Shown piece after piece: positions 1 through 10,517 of a stretch of 64,000 nt of DNA. The DNA is taken from the NCBI RefSeq assembly GCF_015265435.1, contig NZ_JABJWH010000007.1, positions 34,735 to 98,734 of the forward strand, given 5' to 3'. Under the pieces are notes generated by a model that saw nothing but the letters and a program-made list of their open reading frames with translations, was not told where the DNA came from and did no database searches. The translations under genes were made by a program, and so were the position numbers. Position 1 is the stretch's first letter, and every line of letters starts with the position of its first letter. This DNA comes from Alloalcanivorax profundimaris. Its GTDB lineage: Bacteria; Pseudomonadota; Gammaproteobacteria; Pseudomonadales; Alcanivoracaceae.

Positions 1-300
1 CGACTGAATCCAGCCGCCGTGGCCGTAGCGTTTGCGGCCCTCGGCGCGCAGCGTGCCCAGAACCGGATGCTCGAAGCGCAGCCAGTAATGGGGGCCGCCC
101 AGGTGCAGGGTCAGTTCTCCCTCGCAGGCATACGGCTCGCCATCCAGCTCCACCCGCCCGCGAAAGAAGCGCGGCGTGGAGAGGCTGAAGATGCGGGGCG
201 TGAAGGCCTGGATGCTAAAGCGGAACGATCGCCGTGCCGGCGCCTCGTCCAGCGACAGCCAGCCGCTCATGGTCTCCTTGATCAGTAAACCCATGGTCAT
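1..300 (-). CDS. Hypothetical protein, N-terminal 100 codons only (runs off the left edge)
   Basis: A reading frame opens with ATG at 300 and stays open to the first base of the window, so only the N-terminal 100 residues are visible. Its ATG overlaps the TGA of the GMC oxidoreductase gene (ATGA at 300-297), which suggests translational coupling in one operon. The visible part has no signal peptide and looks like a beta-rich domain with many aromatic and arginine residues (for example FRGRVELDGE and YWLRFEHPVLG). I do not recognise the family. Beta-rich segments of this kind can accompany cholesterol-oxidase-like GMC proteins, but that link is a weak inference. Confidence 0.6.
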   Translation of the reverse strand, partial: MTMGLLIKETMSGWLSLDEAPARRSFRFSIQAFTPRIFSLSTPRFFRGRVELDGEPYACEGELTLHLGGPHYWLRFEHPVLGTLRAEGRKRYGHGGWIQS

Positions 301-2240
301 GGTCGGGTCTCTCCTTGTGGGCCTTGCTGGCCTTGCGGGTCCTGCAGGCGGTCGGCCAGACGCGCGGCGGCGCGCCCGGCCAGGGTCATGATGGTTACCT
401 GGGGGTTGGCCCCAAGGCTCGAAGGCACCGCCGCGCCGTCCATCACGTACAGCCCCGGCTGGCCGAACACACGGTGCTCGGCGTCGCAGACCCCGTCGTC
501 GGCGTCGCGGCCCAGGCGCGCGGTACCCAGCGGATGGTAGGCGGTGATCAGAAAGTGGCGGGGCTTGAGGGGGCGGCGCAGAAAGGCGTCCAGTTGGTGC
601 CGGTCCCGCAGCCGGGTGATGCCCTCCGGGCCTGGCACCAGCACTTCCCGGGCGCCGGCGGCGAAGTACATCCTGGCGAGGGTCTCCACCCCGCGCAGGA
701 ACAGGCGGAAATCGTGCCGGTTCAGGTGGTAGCGGATCAGCGGCCAGTCCCGGTGCGGGCCACGCCGCACGCGCCCCTCGGAGGTGTCGCGGATCATGAA
801 GCCGAAGTAGGCGGTGTGCGGATAGGATTCGGTGAAGCGTACCCAGTCGCGGCCATTCAGGTTGCTGAGCAGGCCGTGGCCGGCCAGCGGAATGGTGCCG
901 CCCTCGAACATCAGGCCCTGGTCGGCCAGGTCGGCGACGCCGAAGCCCTGGGGAATGGTGCGGCTGTTGGCCAGGTCCCGGTCCGGGAAGAGGGCGTTGA
1001 CCACGCCGGCGGGATGCAGGGTCAGGTGCCGGCCCAGGTGGCGGTTGCGGATGCCCTGGCGGCGCAGGAACAGGGGCGTGAAGAAGGTGCCCATGGCCAC
1101 CACCACGGCCCGGGAACGGACCCTCAGCCGGACCGTGCGCCCCTGGCCATCGCGGCCCCGGGCGCGCACGCCGGTGACCCGGCCGCCATCCCGCTCCAGG
1201 CGGGTGGCCCGGAAACCGGTGAACAGAAAGGCGCCGCGCTCCAGGGCCCGGGGGATATAGCTCACATTGGTGGATTGCTTGGCGTCGGTGGGGCAGCCGA
1301 ACTGGCACAGGCCCTGGCCGTCGCAGCCTTCGGCGTTGCGCCGCAGCGGATGGCGCGCTTCGAAGCCCAGCGCCGCCGCGCCCCGGTCGATGATGTCGCC
1401 GATCGGGCCCACATGGCGCGGGTCCGCCGGCCGCACCTTGAGCATGGCTTCCACCTGCTCGAACCAGGGCCCCAGGGCGGCGTCGCTGAAATCCCCCAGG
1501 CCACGGGCCCGCCAGTGTTCGCGCACCGCCGCCGGCGTGCGCATGCAGGTGCCGGAATTGATGGTGGTGGTGCCGCCCACGTTGCGTCCCACCGGCACCG
1601 GCATCAGGGCATTGCCGGTGGCGCAGTTGCTGCCGAAAGCCCGGTACAATTTGGGCACCACCTCGGTGAGGCGACCGCTGAAATGGGAACGGTCGTAGTA
1701 GTCGCCTTCCTCCACGATCACCACGGCGAGGCCACGGCTGGCGAGCTCATAGGCCGCCGCCGCGCCGCCGGCGCCGCTGCCGATCACCACCGCGTCCGCT
1801 TCCAGATCCAGGTCCTGGTCGCAGTCCCGGGCGGCGGTGATTTGCTGCCGCCAGCGGAAATGCTCCACCTGGGCGGGCACCTGCACCGGCGGGCGGCAGC
1901 CGGCGGCGGCCTCCACCCGTTCGTCGAGCAGATAGCGGGCCTTGAAGGGCAGGCACAGGGCGCGCAGCAGCCGCCCGGACAGCGGACGGTGGCTGAGCCC
2001 CTCAATAAAGGCGGCCCGCCGCTCGGCGCCGGCCCGGTGGAAGGCGCCGCCGTGGCGCAGGCGATAGCGCAGCGCCAGCCAGGCCAGCCCCAGGCGCAGG
2101 GCGCGCGCCAGGCGCGGGTGGGCGTCCAGGTCGGGCAGCAGCACATCCGGGTCCGCCGCCGGCAGACGGTCGCCGGCGGGAAACAGCGTCGCCACCAGGG
2201 CCCGGGCGGTGACGTGCCGGGTGAGTCGGTTCGAAGTCAT
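297..2240 (-). CDS. GMC family FAD-dependent oxidoreductase
   Basis: A 647-residue flavoprotein of the glucose-methanol-choline family, which oxidises alcohols or related substrates using FAD. The Rossmann motif VVIGSGAGGAAAAYELA lies near residues 152-168, followed by an acidic strand end (VIVEEGDYY). NVGGTTTINSGTC is the GMC FAD-contact segment, and a cysteine-bearing stretch GCDGQGLCQFGCPTDAK is typical of the long-chain alcohol/cholesterol-oxidase-like branch. The C-terminus has HPLGTARLG and a final DGAAVPSSLGANPQVTI block that completes the FAD site and catalytic histidine. No signal peptide is evident. It is probably co-transcribed with the partial gene overlapping its stop codon. The substrate cannot be read from sequence; long-chain alcohols or sterols are reasonable guesses in a lipid-degrading organism. 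Confidence 0.9.
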   Translation of the reverse strand: MTSNRLTRHVTARALVATLFPAGDRLPAADPDVLLPDLDAHPRLARALRLGLAWLALRYRLRHGGAFHRAGAERRAAFIEGLSHRPLSGRLLRALCLPFKARYLLDERVEAAAGCRPPVQVPAQVEHFRWRQQITAARDCDQDLDLEADAVVIGSGAGGAAAAYELASRGLAVVIVEEGDYYDRSHFSGRLTEVVPKLYRAFGSNCATGNALMPVPVGRNVGGTTTINSGTCMRTPAAVREHWRARGLGDFSDAALGPWFEQVEAMLKVRPADPRHVGPIGDIIDRGAAALGFEARHPLRRNAEGCDGQGLCQFGCPTDAKQSTNVSYIPRALERGAFLFTGFRATRLERDGGRVTGVRARGRDGQGRTVRLRVRSRAVVVAMGTFFTPLFLRRQGIRNRHLGRHLTLHPAGVVNALFPDRDLANSRTIPQGFGVADLADQGLMFEGGTIPLAGHGLLSNLNGRDWVRFTESYPHTAYFGFMIRDTSEGRVRRGPHRDWPLIRYHLNRHDFRLFLRGVETLARMYFAAGAREVLVPGPEGITRLRDRHQLDAFLRRPLKPRHFLITAYHPLGTARLGRDADDGVCDAEHRVFGQPGLYVMDGAAVPSSLGANPQVTIMTLAGRAAARLADRLQDPQGQQGPQGETRP

Positions 2241-2322
2241 GCCCCCAGTCTAGGGGCGCCGGCGGCGGTTGCTTGACCCGGGGCGCGGCCCGGCACCGCG
2301 CGACCGGTCAACGCACCGGCCC

Positions 2323-2364
2323 CTGACCTGGATCAAGAGACGACGGCGGCCCTGGAGGCATTAT
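2323..2364 (+). promoter_or_regulatory. Candidate ANR/FNR box and -10 element driving the small RNA at 2371
   Basis: CTGAC-CTGG-ATCAA at 2323-2336 matches the FNR/ANR consensus TTGAT-N4-ATCAA at 8 of 10 positions. Its centre is 2329.5. A -10 like CATTAT at 2359-2364 would start RNA at 2371, which puts the box at -41.5, the classical class II activation position. No clear -35 element is present, as expected for an activated promoter. Confidence 0.5.
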
Positions 2365-2370
2365 GTTCAT

Positions 2371-2447
2371 GGGGCGGCGACGCCCCGCTGCGTATGCTTC
2401 CGGAAAACACCGGACACTCGGCCCCGCTCTGGCGGGGCCTTTTTTTT
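2371..2447 (+). ncRNA. Candidate anaerobically induced small RNA (about 77 nt)
   Basis: The interval between the GMC oxidoreductase (starting at 2240, leftward) and the fatty acyl reductase (ending at 2466, leftward) holds a self-contained rightward transcription unit. The predicted RNA begins with a perfect hairpin GGGGCG-GCGA-CGCCCC (2371-2386). A short linker and a small CCGG-N6-CCGG hairpin (2400-2413) follow. It ends in a strong intrinsic terminator, stem GGCCCCGC/GCGGGGCC (2420-2439) and eight T. No upstream rightward gene needs this terminator. An ATG at 2395 lacks a Shine-Dalgarno and its frame runs through the terminator, so it is probably not translated. The function is unknown; analogy to FnrS or PhrS concerns regulation only, as I see no sequence similarity. 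Confidence 0.5.
2420..2447 (+). terminator. Intrinsic terminator of the candidate small RNA
   Basis: Perfect 8-bp GC stem (2420-2427 with 2432-2439), loop TCTG, then eight T on the + strand. The T tract is on the wrong side to serve the leftward fatty acyl reductase gene. Confidence 0.85.
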
Positions 2448-2465
2448 GCTCGTCGTTCGGGCGGC

Positions 2466-4472
2466 CTACCAGTGAATTCCCTTGAACAGCCGGGAGAAGG
2501 CGGCCTGCTCGCGGCTGATTTTCTTCGGCGTGGCCTCGCGCCGGCCCATGGCGGCGGCGGAGTCCGAGAAAATCTTGTAACCGGTGTTCATGATCGTCTC
2601 GGTGACCTTGGGGGTGATGAAGTGCATAACCTGGCCGAGCACGCCCAGGCTGGTGGCGATCCGTTTGGGGCGCCGCACGATGGCTTCGCAGATCATGTCC
2701 GCCGCCTGGTTGGGGCTGATGGTGGGCACGTGGTTGTAGAGCTTGGTGGGCGCGATCATGGGCGTGCGCACCAGCGGCATGTTGATGGTGGTGAAGTGGA
2801 TGCCCTGGTGGGCCAGTTCGCTGGCGGCGCAGCGGGTGAACGAATCCAGCGCCGCCTTGGAGGCCACGTAGGCGGAGAAGCGCGGCGCGTTGGTGAGCAC
2901 GCCGATGCTGGAAATATTGATCACATGGCCGAAGCCGCGCTCCACCATCCCTGGCATCAGCTTCATGATCAGCCGCAGCGCGCCGAAGTAGTTGAGTTGC
3001 ATGGTGCGCTGGAAATCGTGGAAGCGGTTGAACGAATGCACCACGGAGCGGCGGATCGAGTGGCCGGCGTTGTTGACCAGGATGTCCACTCGGCCGTAAT
3101 CGGCCAGTACCTGCTCCACCAGTTCGTCCACGGACTCCATCTTGGAGACGTCGCAGCGGTAGGCGTGGGCGGTGCCACCGAGCTGCTTGATCTCGTGCAG
3201 GGTCTCCTCCAGCTTCTCCGGCGTGCGCGCCACCACCAGCACGGTGGCACCGGCGCGGGCCAGCTTCAGGGCGGACGCCTTGCCGATGCCGGAGGTGGCG
3301 CCGGTGATCAGCACGATCTTGTCCTCCACCCGCTCCGGCAGCGAAGGCATCGGCTGCAGTTCGTCCTCGCGGCTGTCCCGGTCCGGGTCCAGGTGGTTTT
3401 CCCAGAAATCCCACAGCTGCTGGATGTAGCTCTCCAGCTCCGGCACTTCGATGCCGCTGCCTTCCAGGGCGGCCCGGGCGCGCTGGTTGTCGTACTCGGT
3501 GGGGAAGGTGAGGAACTTGATCACCGAAGGGGGAATGTCCAGGTTCTCCAGGGTCTGGTTCACCAGCAGGCGCGGGGTCAGGGCGCTGACCCCCTTGCGC
3601 ACGAAACCGGGCACCGCGTCGAATACCTTGCCGTCCAGCCGCACCGGCATGCGCGGCGCCTGGGCGGCGCTGGCGATGATGTCCATCACCTCGCCGAAGT
3701 TGTAGCTGCGGTCGGCGGTGAGGTGGAAGCAGTGGCCGTTGCCTTCCTTCTGGTGGGCGATGTGGTCCAGCGCGTCGGCCACGTAGTCCACCGGTACGAT
3801 GTTGAAGTGGCCGCTTTCCAGGCCCACCAGCGGAATCCAGTTGGGCAGGAAGTCCTTCAGTTTCTGAATCAGCTTGAAGAAGTAGTAGGGGCCGTCGACC
3901 TTGTCCATCTCGCCGGTCTGGGAGTGGCCCACCACCAGGGAAGGTCGGTAGATGCGCCATGGAATGCGGCTCTCGTGGCGCACCAGGGCTTCCGCCTCGT
4001 GCTTGGTGAGCAGGTAGGGATCGTCCAGGCCCTCGGCTTCCTCGAACATGTCCTCGGTGAAGGTGCCGTCGTAGAGCCCGCCGGCGGCCACGGAAGAAAC
4101 ATGGTGGAAGCATTTGGCGTCCAGCTTCTCGGCCAGCTTCAGGGTATGGCGGGTGCCCTCGATATTGATGTAGCGCTGGCTGTTCTCGTCGGCGCTGATG
4201 TCGTAGATGGCGGCCAGGTGGAAGAAATGGTCGATCTGGCCCACCAGGTCGTCCTGGTCCCGTTTGCTCACGCCCAGCAGCTTCTTGGTCAGGTCGCCGC
4301 TGATGGCGACCAGCCTGTTTTCCTCCACGCACAGCCGGCGGCGCATGGCGTCCAGCTTGTACTCCGAACCCGGCCGGACCAGCGCGAACACCCGGGCGTT
4401 GTCGCGCTTGAGCAGGCGGGCGACCAGAAAGCGGCCGATGAAACCGGTGGCTCCGGTGACGAAGTAGTTCAT
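2466..4472 (-). CDS. Two-domain fatty acyl-CoA/ACP reductase, alcohol-forming (Marinobacter Maqu_2507 type)
   Basis: A 668-residue protein made of two fused short-chain dehydrogenase domains. The N-terminal extended SDR carries TGATGFIG (residues 6-13) and Y153xxxK157 and resembles NAD-binding fatty acyl-CoA reductases. The C-terminal classical SDR has TGATSGIG (390-397), NNAG, and S521/Y535/K539. The whole chain, including the ending RLFKGIHW, matches as I remember them the Marinobacter reductases that convert fatty acyl-CoA through the aldehyde to fatty alcohol, supplying wax ester synthesis. The start at 4472 is chosen because AAGGGGA lies just upstream; an in-frame ATG 45 bases earlier lacks this. 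No partner wax synthase is in the window. Substrate range is inferred from the family. Confidence 0.88.
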   Translation of the reverse strand: MNYFVTGATGFIGRFLVARLLKRDNARVFALVRPGSEYKLDAMRRRLCVEENRLVAISGDLTKKLLGVSKRDQDDLVGQIDHFFHLAAIYDISADENSQRYINIEGTRHTLKLAEKLDAKCFHHVSSVAAGGLYDGTFTEDMFEEAEGLDDPYLLTKHEAEALVRHESRIPWRIYRPSLVVGHSQTGEMDKVDGPYYFFKLIQKLKDFLPNWIPLVGLESGHFNIVPVDYVADALDHIAHQKEGNGHCFHLTADRSYNFGEVMDIIASAAQAPRMPVRLDGKVFDAVPGFVRKGVSALTPRLLVNQTLENLDIPPSVIKFLTFPTEYDNQRARAALEGSGIEVPELESYIQQLWDFWENHLDPDRDSREDELQPMPSLPERVEDKIVLITGATSGIGKASALKLARAGATVLVVARTPEKLEETLHEIKQLGGTAHAYRCDVSKMESVDELVEQVLADYGRVDILVNNAGHSIRRSVVHSFNRFHDFQRTMQLNYFGALRLIMKLMPGMVERGFGHVINISSIGVLTNAPRFSAYVASKAALDSFTRCAASELAHQGIHFTTINMPLVRTPMIAPTKLYNHVPTISPNQAADMICEAIVRRPKRIATSLGVLGQVMHFITPKVTETIMNTGYKIFSDSAAAMGRREATPKKISREQAAFSRLFKGIHW

Positions 4473-4586
4473 GGAATTCCCCTTGTTATGTCGACTTCCC
4501 TGGCGGCACGCGGCCACGTTGCTGTGTGTCCCCGTCGATGATGCGCTCTCGTCGCGGAAAGGACCAGGGCCGCCGCGACGGCGTGG

Positions 4587-4624
4587 TTGTACTTTGGCCG
4601 CGAATGGATAGGATGGAATTCCAT
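4587..4624 (+). promoter_or_regulatory. Promoter with overlapping palindromic operator upstream of the nitroreductase
   Basis: TTGTAC (4587-4592), 16-bp spacer, TAGGAT (4609-4614) forms a plausible sigma70 promoter. A perfect 12-bp palindrome ATGGAATTCCAT (4613-4624) overlaps the -10 and start region, where a repressor would block initiation. Confidence 0.45.
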
Positions 4625-4656
4625 TCCATTTTTAATTCAAGAACAAAAGGATGCCC

Positions 4657-5343
4657 ATGAACCCTGAATCCGTTTCCCTGGCCGAGGCCATGCGCCGGCG
4701 CCGTTCGGTGCGCGGCTTCCTGGACAAGCCGGTCCCCGAGGAGGTGCTGCGCGAGGTGTTCGGGCTGGCGCAGCTGGCGCCTTCCAATTGCAATATCCAG
4801 CCCTGGAAGGTGTTCGTGGCCTCCGGCGAAACCCGTGGCGAACTGCGCCGGCGCATGGTCGAGAAGGTCTCCGCCGGCGTGCCCATGGAGCCGGATTTCG
4901 AGCCCAACGCCGGCAAGTTCGAGGGCGTCTACCGGCAGCGCCAGGTGGACTGCGCGGTGGAGCTGTACAACAACATGGGCATCGCCCGGGACGACAAGCC
5001 CGGCCGCCTGCGCGCCCAGCTGCGCAATTTCGAGCTGTTCGACGCGCCCCACGTGGTATTCATCGGCATGGAGCGGACCTTCGGCCCCACCGTGGCCCTG
5101 GACGTGGGCATGTACATCCAGTCGCTGATGCTGGCCATGACCGCCCATGGGCTGGGTAGCTGTGCCCAGGGCAGCATGCGCTACTACCCCAACGATGTGC
5201 GGGAGGTGTTCGGCGAGCCGGACAGCACCGCCATCCTGGTGGGCATCAGCTTCGGCTACGAGGACGAGAGCGTGGCCGCCAACCGTACCCGGGTCGGCCG
5301 CGCGCCCCTGGGTGACTCGGTGACCTTCAAGGCGGGCCTCTGA
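4657..5343 (+). CDS. Nitroreductase family protein
   Basis: A 228-residue FMN-dependent nitroreductase, expected to reduce nitro groups, quinones or enoates with NAD(P)H in the cytoplasm as a homodimer. Family features are the N-terminal RRRSVRGFLDKPV (phosphate-binding arginines), LAPSNCNIQPWKV (FMN contact), and a late GLGSCAQGSM segment. An ATG at 4651 is also in frame, but AAAAGG at 4645-4650 abuts it; the ATG at 4657 has the correct 6-base spacing and is preferred. The gene stands alone, divergent from the fatty acyl reductase, behind a promoter with a palindromic operator. The physiological substrate is not predictable from sequence. Confidence 0.88.
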   Translation: MNPESVSLAEAMRRRRSVRGFLDKPVPEEVLREVFGLAQLAPSNCNIQPWKVFVASGETRGELRRRMVEKVSAGVPMEPDFEPNAGKFEGVYRQRQVDCAVELYNNMGIARDDKPGRLRAQLRNFELFDAPHVVFIGMERTFGPTVALDVGMYIQSLMLAMTAHGLGSCAQGSMRYYPNDVREVFGEPDSTAILVGISFGYEDESVAANRTRVGRAPLGDSVTFKAGL

Positions 5344-5410
5344 GCGGGCGGACCGGGGAGCGCTTTCATGCTATACTGCCGGGTTCATTCCCCGTCCCCC
5401 AAAGAGCAGT

Positions 5411-5761
5411 ATGGTCATTGTCAAAGGTTTGATTCCGGTCCGCGACAACCTGCGCGAGAGCGCGGTGGCGCTTGCCCAGCATCTGGCACGCCAGGCGCGC
5501 GACGAGGAAGGGTGCCTGTCCTACGAGGTGTATCTGAAGGCGGATTCGCCGCGGGTGATCATGCTCTGGCAGCAGTGGACCGATCTGGACGCCCTGGAGC
5601 GGCACTTCGAGTCCGACTACCTGGACGATTTCCTGGACCGCATCCCGGACATGATCGACGGCGAGGTGCATTCGCTGCACTTCGATGTCACCGAGGACGG
5701 CGAGGAGGCCCCGGCCGGCCAGACGGTCACCACCCTCGCCGACGGCACCACGCTGCACTGA
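5411..5761 (+). CDS. Antibiotic biosynthesis monooxygenase (ABM) domain protein
   Basis: A 116-residue single-domain protein with a ferredoxin-like ABM fold signature: a beta strand MVIVKGLIPV, a helix, EEGCLSYEVYL, the strand PRVIMLWQQWTD, then LDALERHFES. Such proteins act as small cofactor-independent monooxygenases, quinone-modifying enzymes or haem-binding proteins; which applies here is unknown. The C-terminal about 25 residues (TEDGEEAPAGQ onward) form an acidic extension beyond the usual domain. AAAGAGCAGT precedes the ATG. It lies 46 bases upstream of the MoxR ATPase gene and may share its transcript. An imperfect 13-base direct duplication (CTGCACTGAGACC / CTGCACTGAAACC) spans its stop codon. 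Confidence 0.8.
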   Translation: MVIVKGLIPVRDNLRESAVALAQHLARQARDEEGCLSYEVYLKADSPRVIMLWQQWTDLDALERHFESDYLDDFLDRIPDMIDGEVHSLHFDVTEDGEEAPAGQTVTTLADGTTLH

Positions 5762-5807
5762 GACCACCCTGCACTGAAACCATGAACCGGCCGAGGGGCG
5801 GCTTCCC

Positions 5808-6737
5808 ATGAAAACGCGGATCGATTCCGTCGACGACGTCACGCAAAGCTTCGCCCGCCAGGGCTACATCTGCGACCAGCGCACCGCCCTGGCGGTGTAC
5901 CTGGCCGCCCAGCTGCACAAGCCGGTGCTGGTGGAAGGCCCCCCGGGGGTCGGCAAGACCGAGCTGGCCAAGGCCGCCGCCGGCTTCCTGGAAGCGCCGC
6001 TGATCCGGCTGCAATGCTACGAGGGCCTGGACGAGAGCCGCGCCCTGTACGAATGGAAATACGGCAAGCAGTTGCTCTACACCCAGCTGTTGCGCGACAA
6101 GCTCAGCGGGGTGCTGGCGGACACCGAGAGCCTGGAGCAGAGCATGCACCGCCTGGGTGATCTGGGCGACGCCTTCTACAGCGAGACCTTCCTGGAGCCG
6201 CGGCCGTTGCTGCGCGCCTTGCGCGCCGAGGAACCGGTGGTGCTGCTGATCGACGAGATCGACAAGGCGGACCAGGAGTTCGAGGCCTTCCTGCTGGAAC
6301 TGCTCTCGGACTTCCAGATCTCGATCCCGGAGATGGGCACGGTGCGCGCCCGCCATCAGCCCCTGGTGTTCCTCACCAGCAACGACCAGCGGGAGCTGTC
6401 CGACGCCCTCAAGCGGCGCTGTCTGCACCTCTACATCCCCTACCCGGACGCGGCTCTGGAGCAGCGCATTCTGGCCGAGCGCGTGCCGGAACTGGACGCG
6501 GAACTGCGCGAGCAACTGGTGGACTTCATCCAGTACCTGCGCGAGCAGGACATGAAGAAGCTGCCGGCGGTCTCGGAAAGCCTGGACTGGGCCCGGGCCC
6601 TGGTGCTGCTGCACGCCGACAGCCTGGAGCCGGAGCTGGTGGAGCAGACCCTGACCCTGGTGCTCAAGAACGAACAGGACGCGGAGCTGGCCCGGGACCT
6701 GCTGCCACACTGGTTCCGCCGGCGCGGCGCGCCCTGA
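5808..6737 (+). CDS. MoxR-type AAA+ ATPase
   Basis: A 309-residue AAA+ ATPase of the MoxR class. Walker A GPPGVGKT is at residues 44-51, Walker B with VVLLIDEIDKAD near 143-154, and sensor 1 in FLTSND near residues 185-190. MoxR proteins act as chaperone-like remodelling ATPases, usually with a VWA protein encoded next to them, to mature or insert cofactors or metals into a client enzyme. Here the partner gene starts 3 bases after the stop codon. No client such as a CO dehydrogenase or nitric oxide reductase subunit is encoded nearby, so the substrate complex is unknown. Confidence 0.88.
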   Translation: MKTRIDSVDDVTQSFARQGYICDQRTALAVYLAAQLHKPVLVEGPPGVGKTELAKAAAGFLEAPLIRLQCYEGLDESRALYEWKYGKQLLYTQLLRDKLSGVLADTESLEQSMHRLGDLGDAFYSETFLEPRPLLRALRAEEPVVLLIDEIDKADQEFEAFLLELLSDFQISIPEMGTVRARHQPLVFLTSNDQRELSDALKRRCLHLYIPYPDAALEQRILAERVPELDAELREQLVDFIQYLREQDMKKLPAVSESLDWARALVLLHADSLEPELVEQTLTLVLKNEQDAELARDLLPHWFRRRGAP

Positions 6738-6740
6738 GCC

Positions 6741-8092
6741 ATGGCCGCCCGGCGCCTGCATGAATTCGTCCGGGCCCTGCGGGGCGCCGGCGTCCGGGTA
6801 TCGCCGGTGGAGGCGGAAGAGGCATTCCGCGCCGCCGCGCTGCTCGGCTATCACCCCCGTGACCGGTTTCGCGAGACCCTGGCGCTGACCCTGGTGAAAA
6901 GCCAGGCGGAGCGGCCGGACTTCGACGCCTGCTTCGAGGCGTTCTTCCATTTCGAGGACGCCGACGCCGACGGCAGCGACGGCGACAGCAGCGACCCGGT
7001 CCCGGCGGCGCCGTCCGCCGAGGAGGGCGGTGGCGAGGGGCTGGAGCCGGCCGCCGCCGCGCTCGCCGCCCAGGACCCTTCGCGGCTTGATCAGACCCTG
7101 GCCGAGGCCGCCGCCCGGATCGATTTCACCGCCATGCAGGTCATCACCCAGCAGGGCCTTTACGCCCGCCGCCTGCTGATGAACATGGGCATGGGCGCGG
7201 TGGACGATGAGATCCTGCGTCTGGATGCCTCGCCACGGGGCGCCGACCAGCGTCGCGCCGAACAGCTCCGGGACTGGCGTAGCCAGGTTCGGGAGCGGGC
7301 CCTGGCCCATGTGCGGCGGCAGTTCGAGTTGCACGGCCGGGCCCACGGTCGGGCCCTGCGCGAACATACCCTGCGGGCGGCGCCGTTTCGCGAACTGCGC
7401 GAGTTCCAGCAGGTGCAGGAGCTGGTGCGGCGGCTGGCCCGGCGCCTGGCCCGCAGCCATCAGCGCCGCCAGAAAAAGGCCCGGCGCGGTGCCCTCGACG
7501 CCCGCCGCACCCTGGCCTCCAGCCTGCGCTACAACGCCGTGCCGGTGGAGCTGCACTGGCGCCAGCGGCGCCGGCTCAAGGCCAAGGTGCTGGTGGTTTG
7601 CGACGTATCCAGCTCGGTGCGCGACGCCGCCCGGTTCCTGCTGCAGTTCCTGTACGCCATGACCGATGTGCTGCCCCGGGTGCGCAGCTTCGCCTTCGCC
7701 GCCCGCTTCGACGAAGTTACCGAGGATTTCGACCGCTATGCGCCGGAGGTGGCGGTGGGGCGGATCCTGGACCGGGTGTCCGGTAGCGGCACCGATTACG
7801 GCACCATGTTCCAGGAACTGGAGGCCCGCTGCCGGGGCGAGATCGACCGCCAGACCACGGTGATCATCCTCGGGGACGCCCGCAACAACGACCTGCCCGC
7901 CGGCGAGCGCCACCTGGCGGACATCGCCCGCCGAGCCCGGCAGGTGTTCTGGCTCAATCCCGAGCCGCCGTCGCGCTGGAACAGCGGCGACGCCATCATG
8001 GCCCGTTACCAGCCCTACTGCCGCGCGGCGCGCCGCTGCGCGTCGCTCAACGACCTGAGCCGGTTCACCGACGAGCTGCTGCGCCGGCTCGA

Positions 8093-8096
<4 letters not shown>
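6741..8096 (+). CDS. VWA domain-containing CoxE-like protein
   Basis: A 451-residue cytoplasmic protein whose C-terminal half is a von Willebrand A domain with the metal-ion site D288-V-S-S-S and downstream GSGTDYGTMF and VIILGDARNN. The N-terminal half begins with a helical domain (residues 1-75), then an acidic linker rich in Asp, Ser and Glu (about 75-100), then a basic arginine-rich region. This is the CoxE architecture, and with the preceding MoxR ATPase it forms the standard two-component remodelling module. The start at 6741 is 3 bases after the ATPase stop, implying coupling. Its stop overlaps by 4 bases the stop of the convergent sensor kinase gene. Confidence 0.85.
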
Positions 8097-10489
<2,393 letters not shown>

Positions 10490-10517
10490 TCACCCTTCCC
10501 GGTGGCTGCTCGCCGAA

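Noticed and set aside
315..2276. Long open frame opposite the GMC oxidoreductase
   Set aside because: Antisense shadow of a high-GC gene. Composition is Gly/Ala/Gln/His rich and it has no domain, Shine-Dalgarno or independent codon signal.
2395..2475. Short open frame across the candidate small RNA
   Set aside because: No ribosome-binding site, and it reads through the terminator hairpin.
2394..4541. Long open frame opposite the fatty acyl reductase
   Set aside because: Antisense shadow; the opposite strand has an unbroken family match with intact catalytic motifs.
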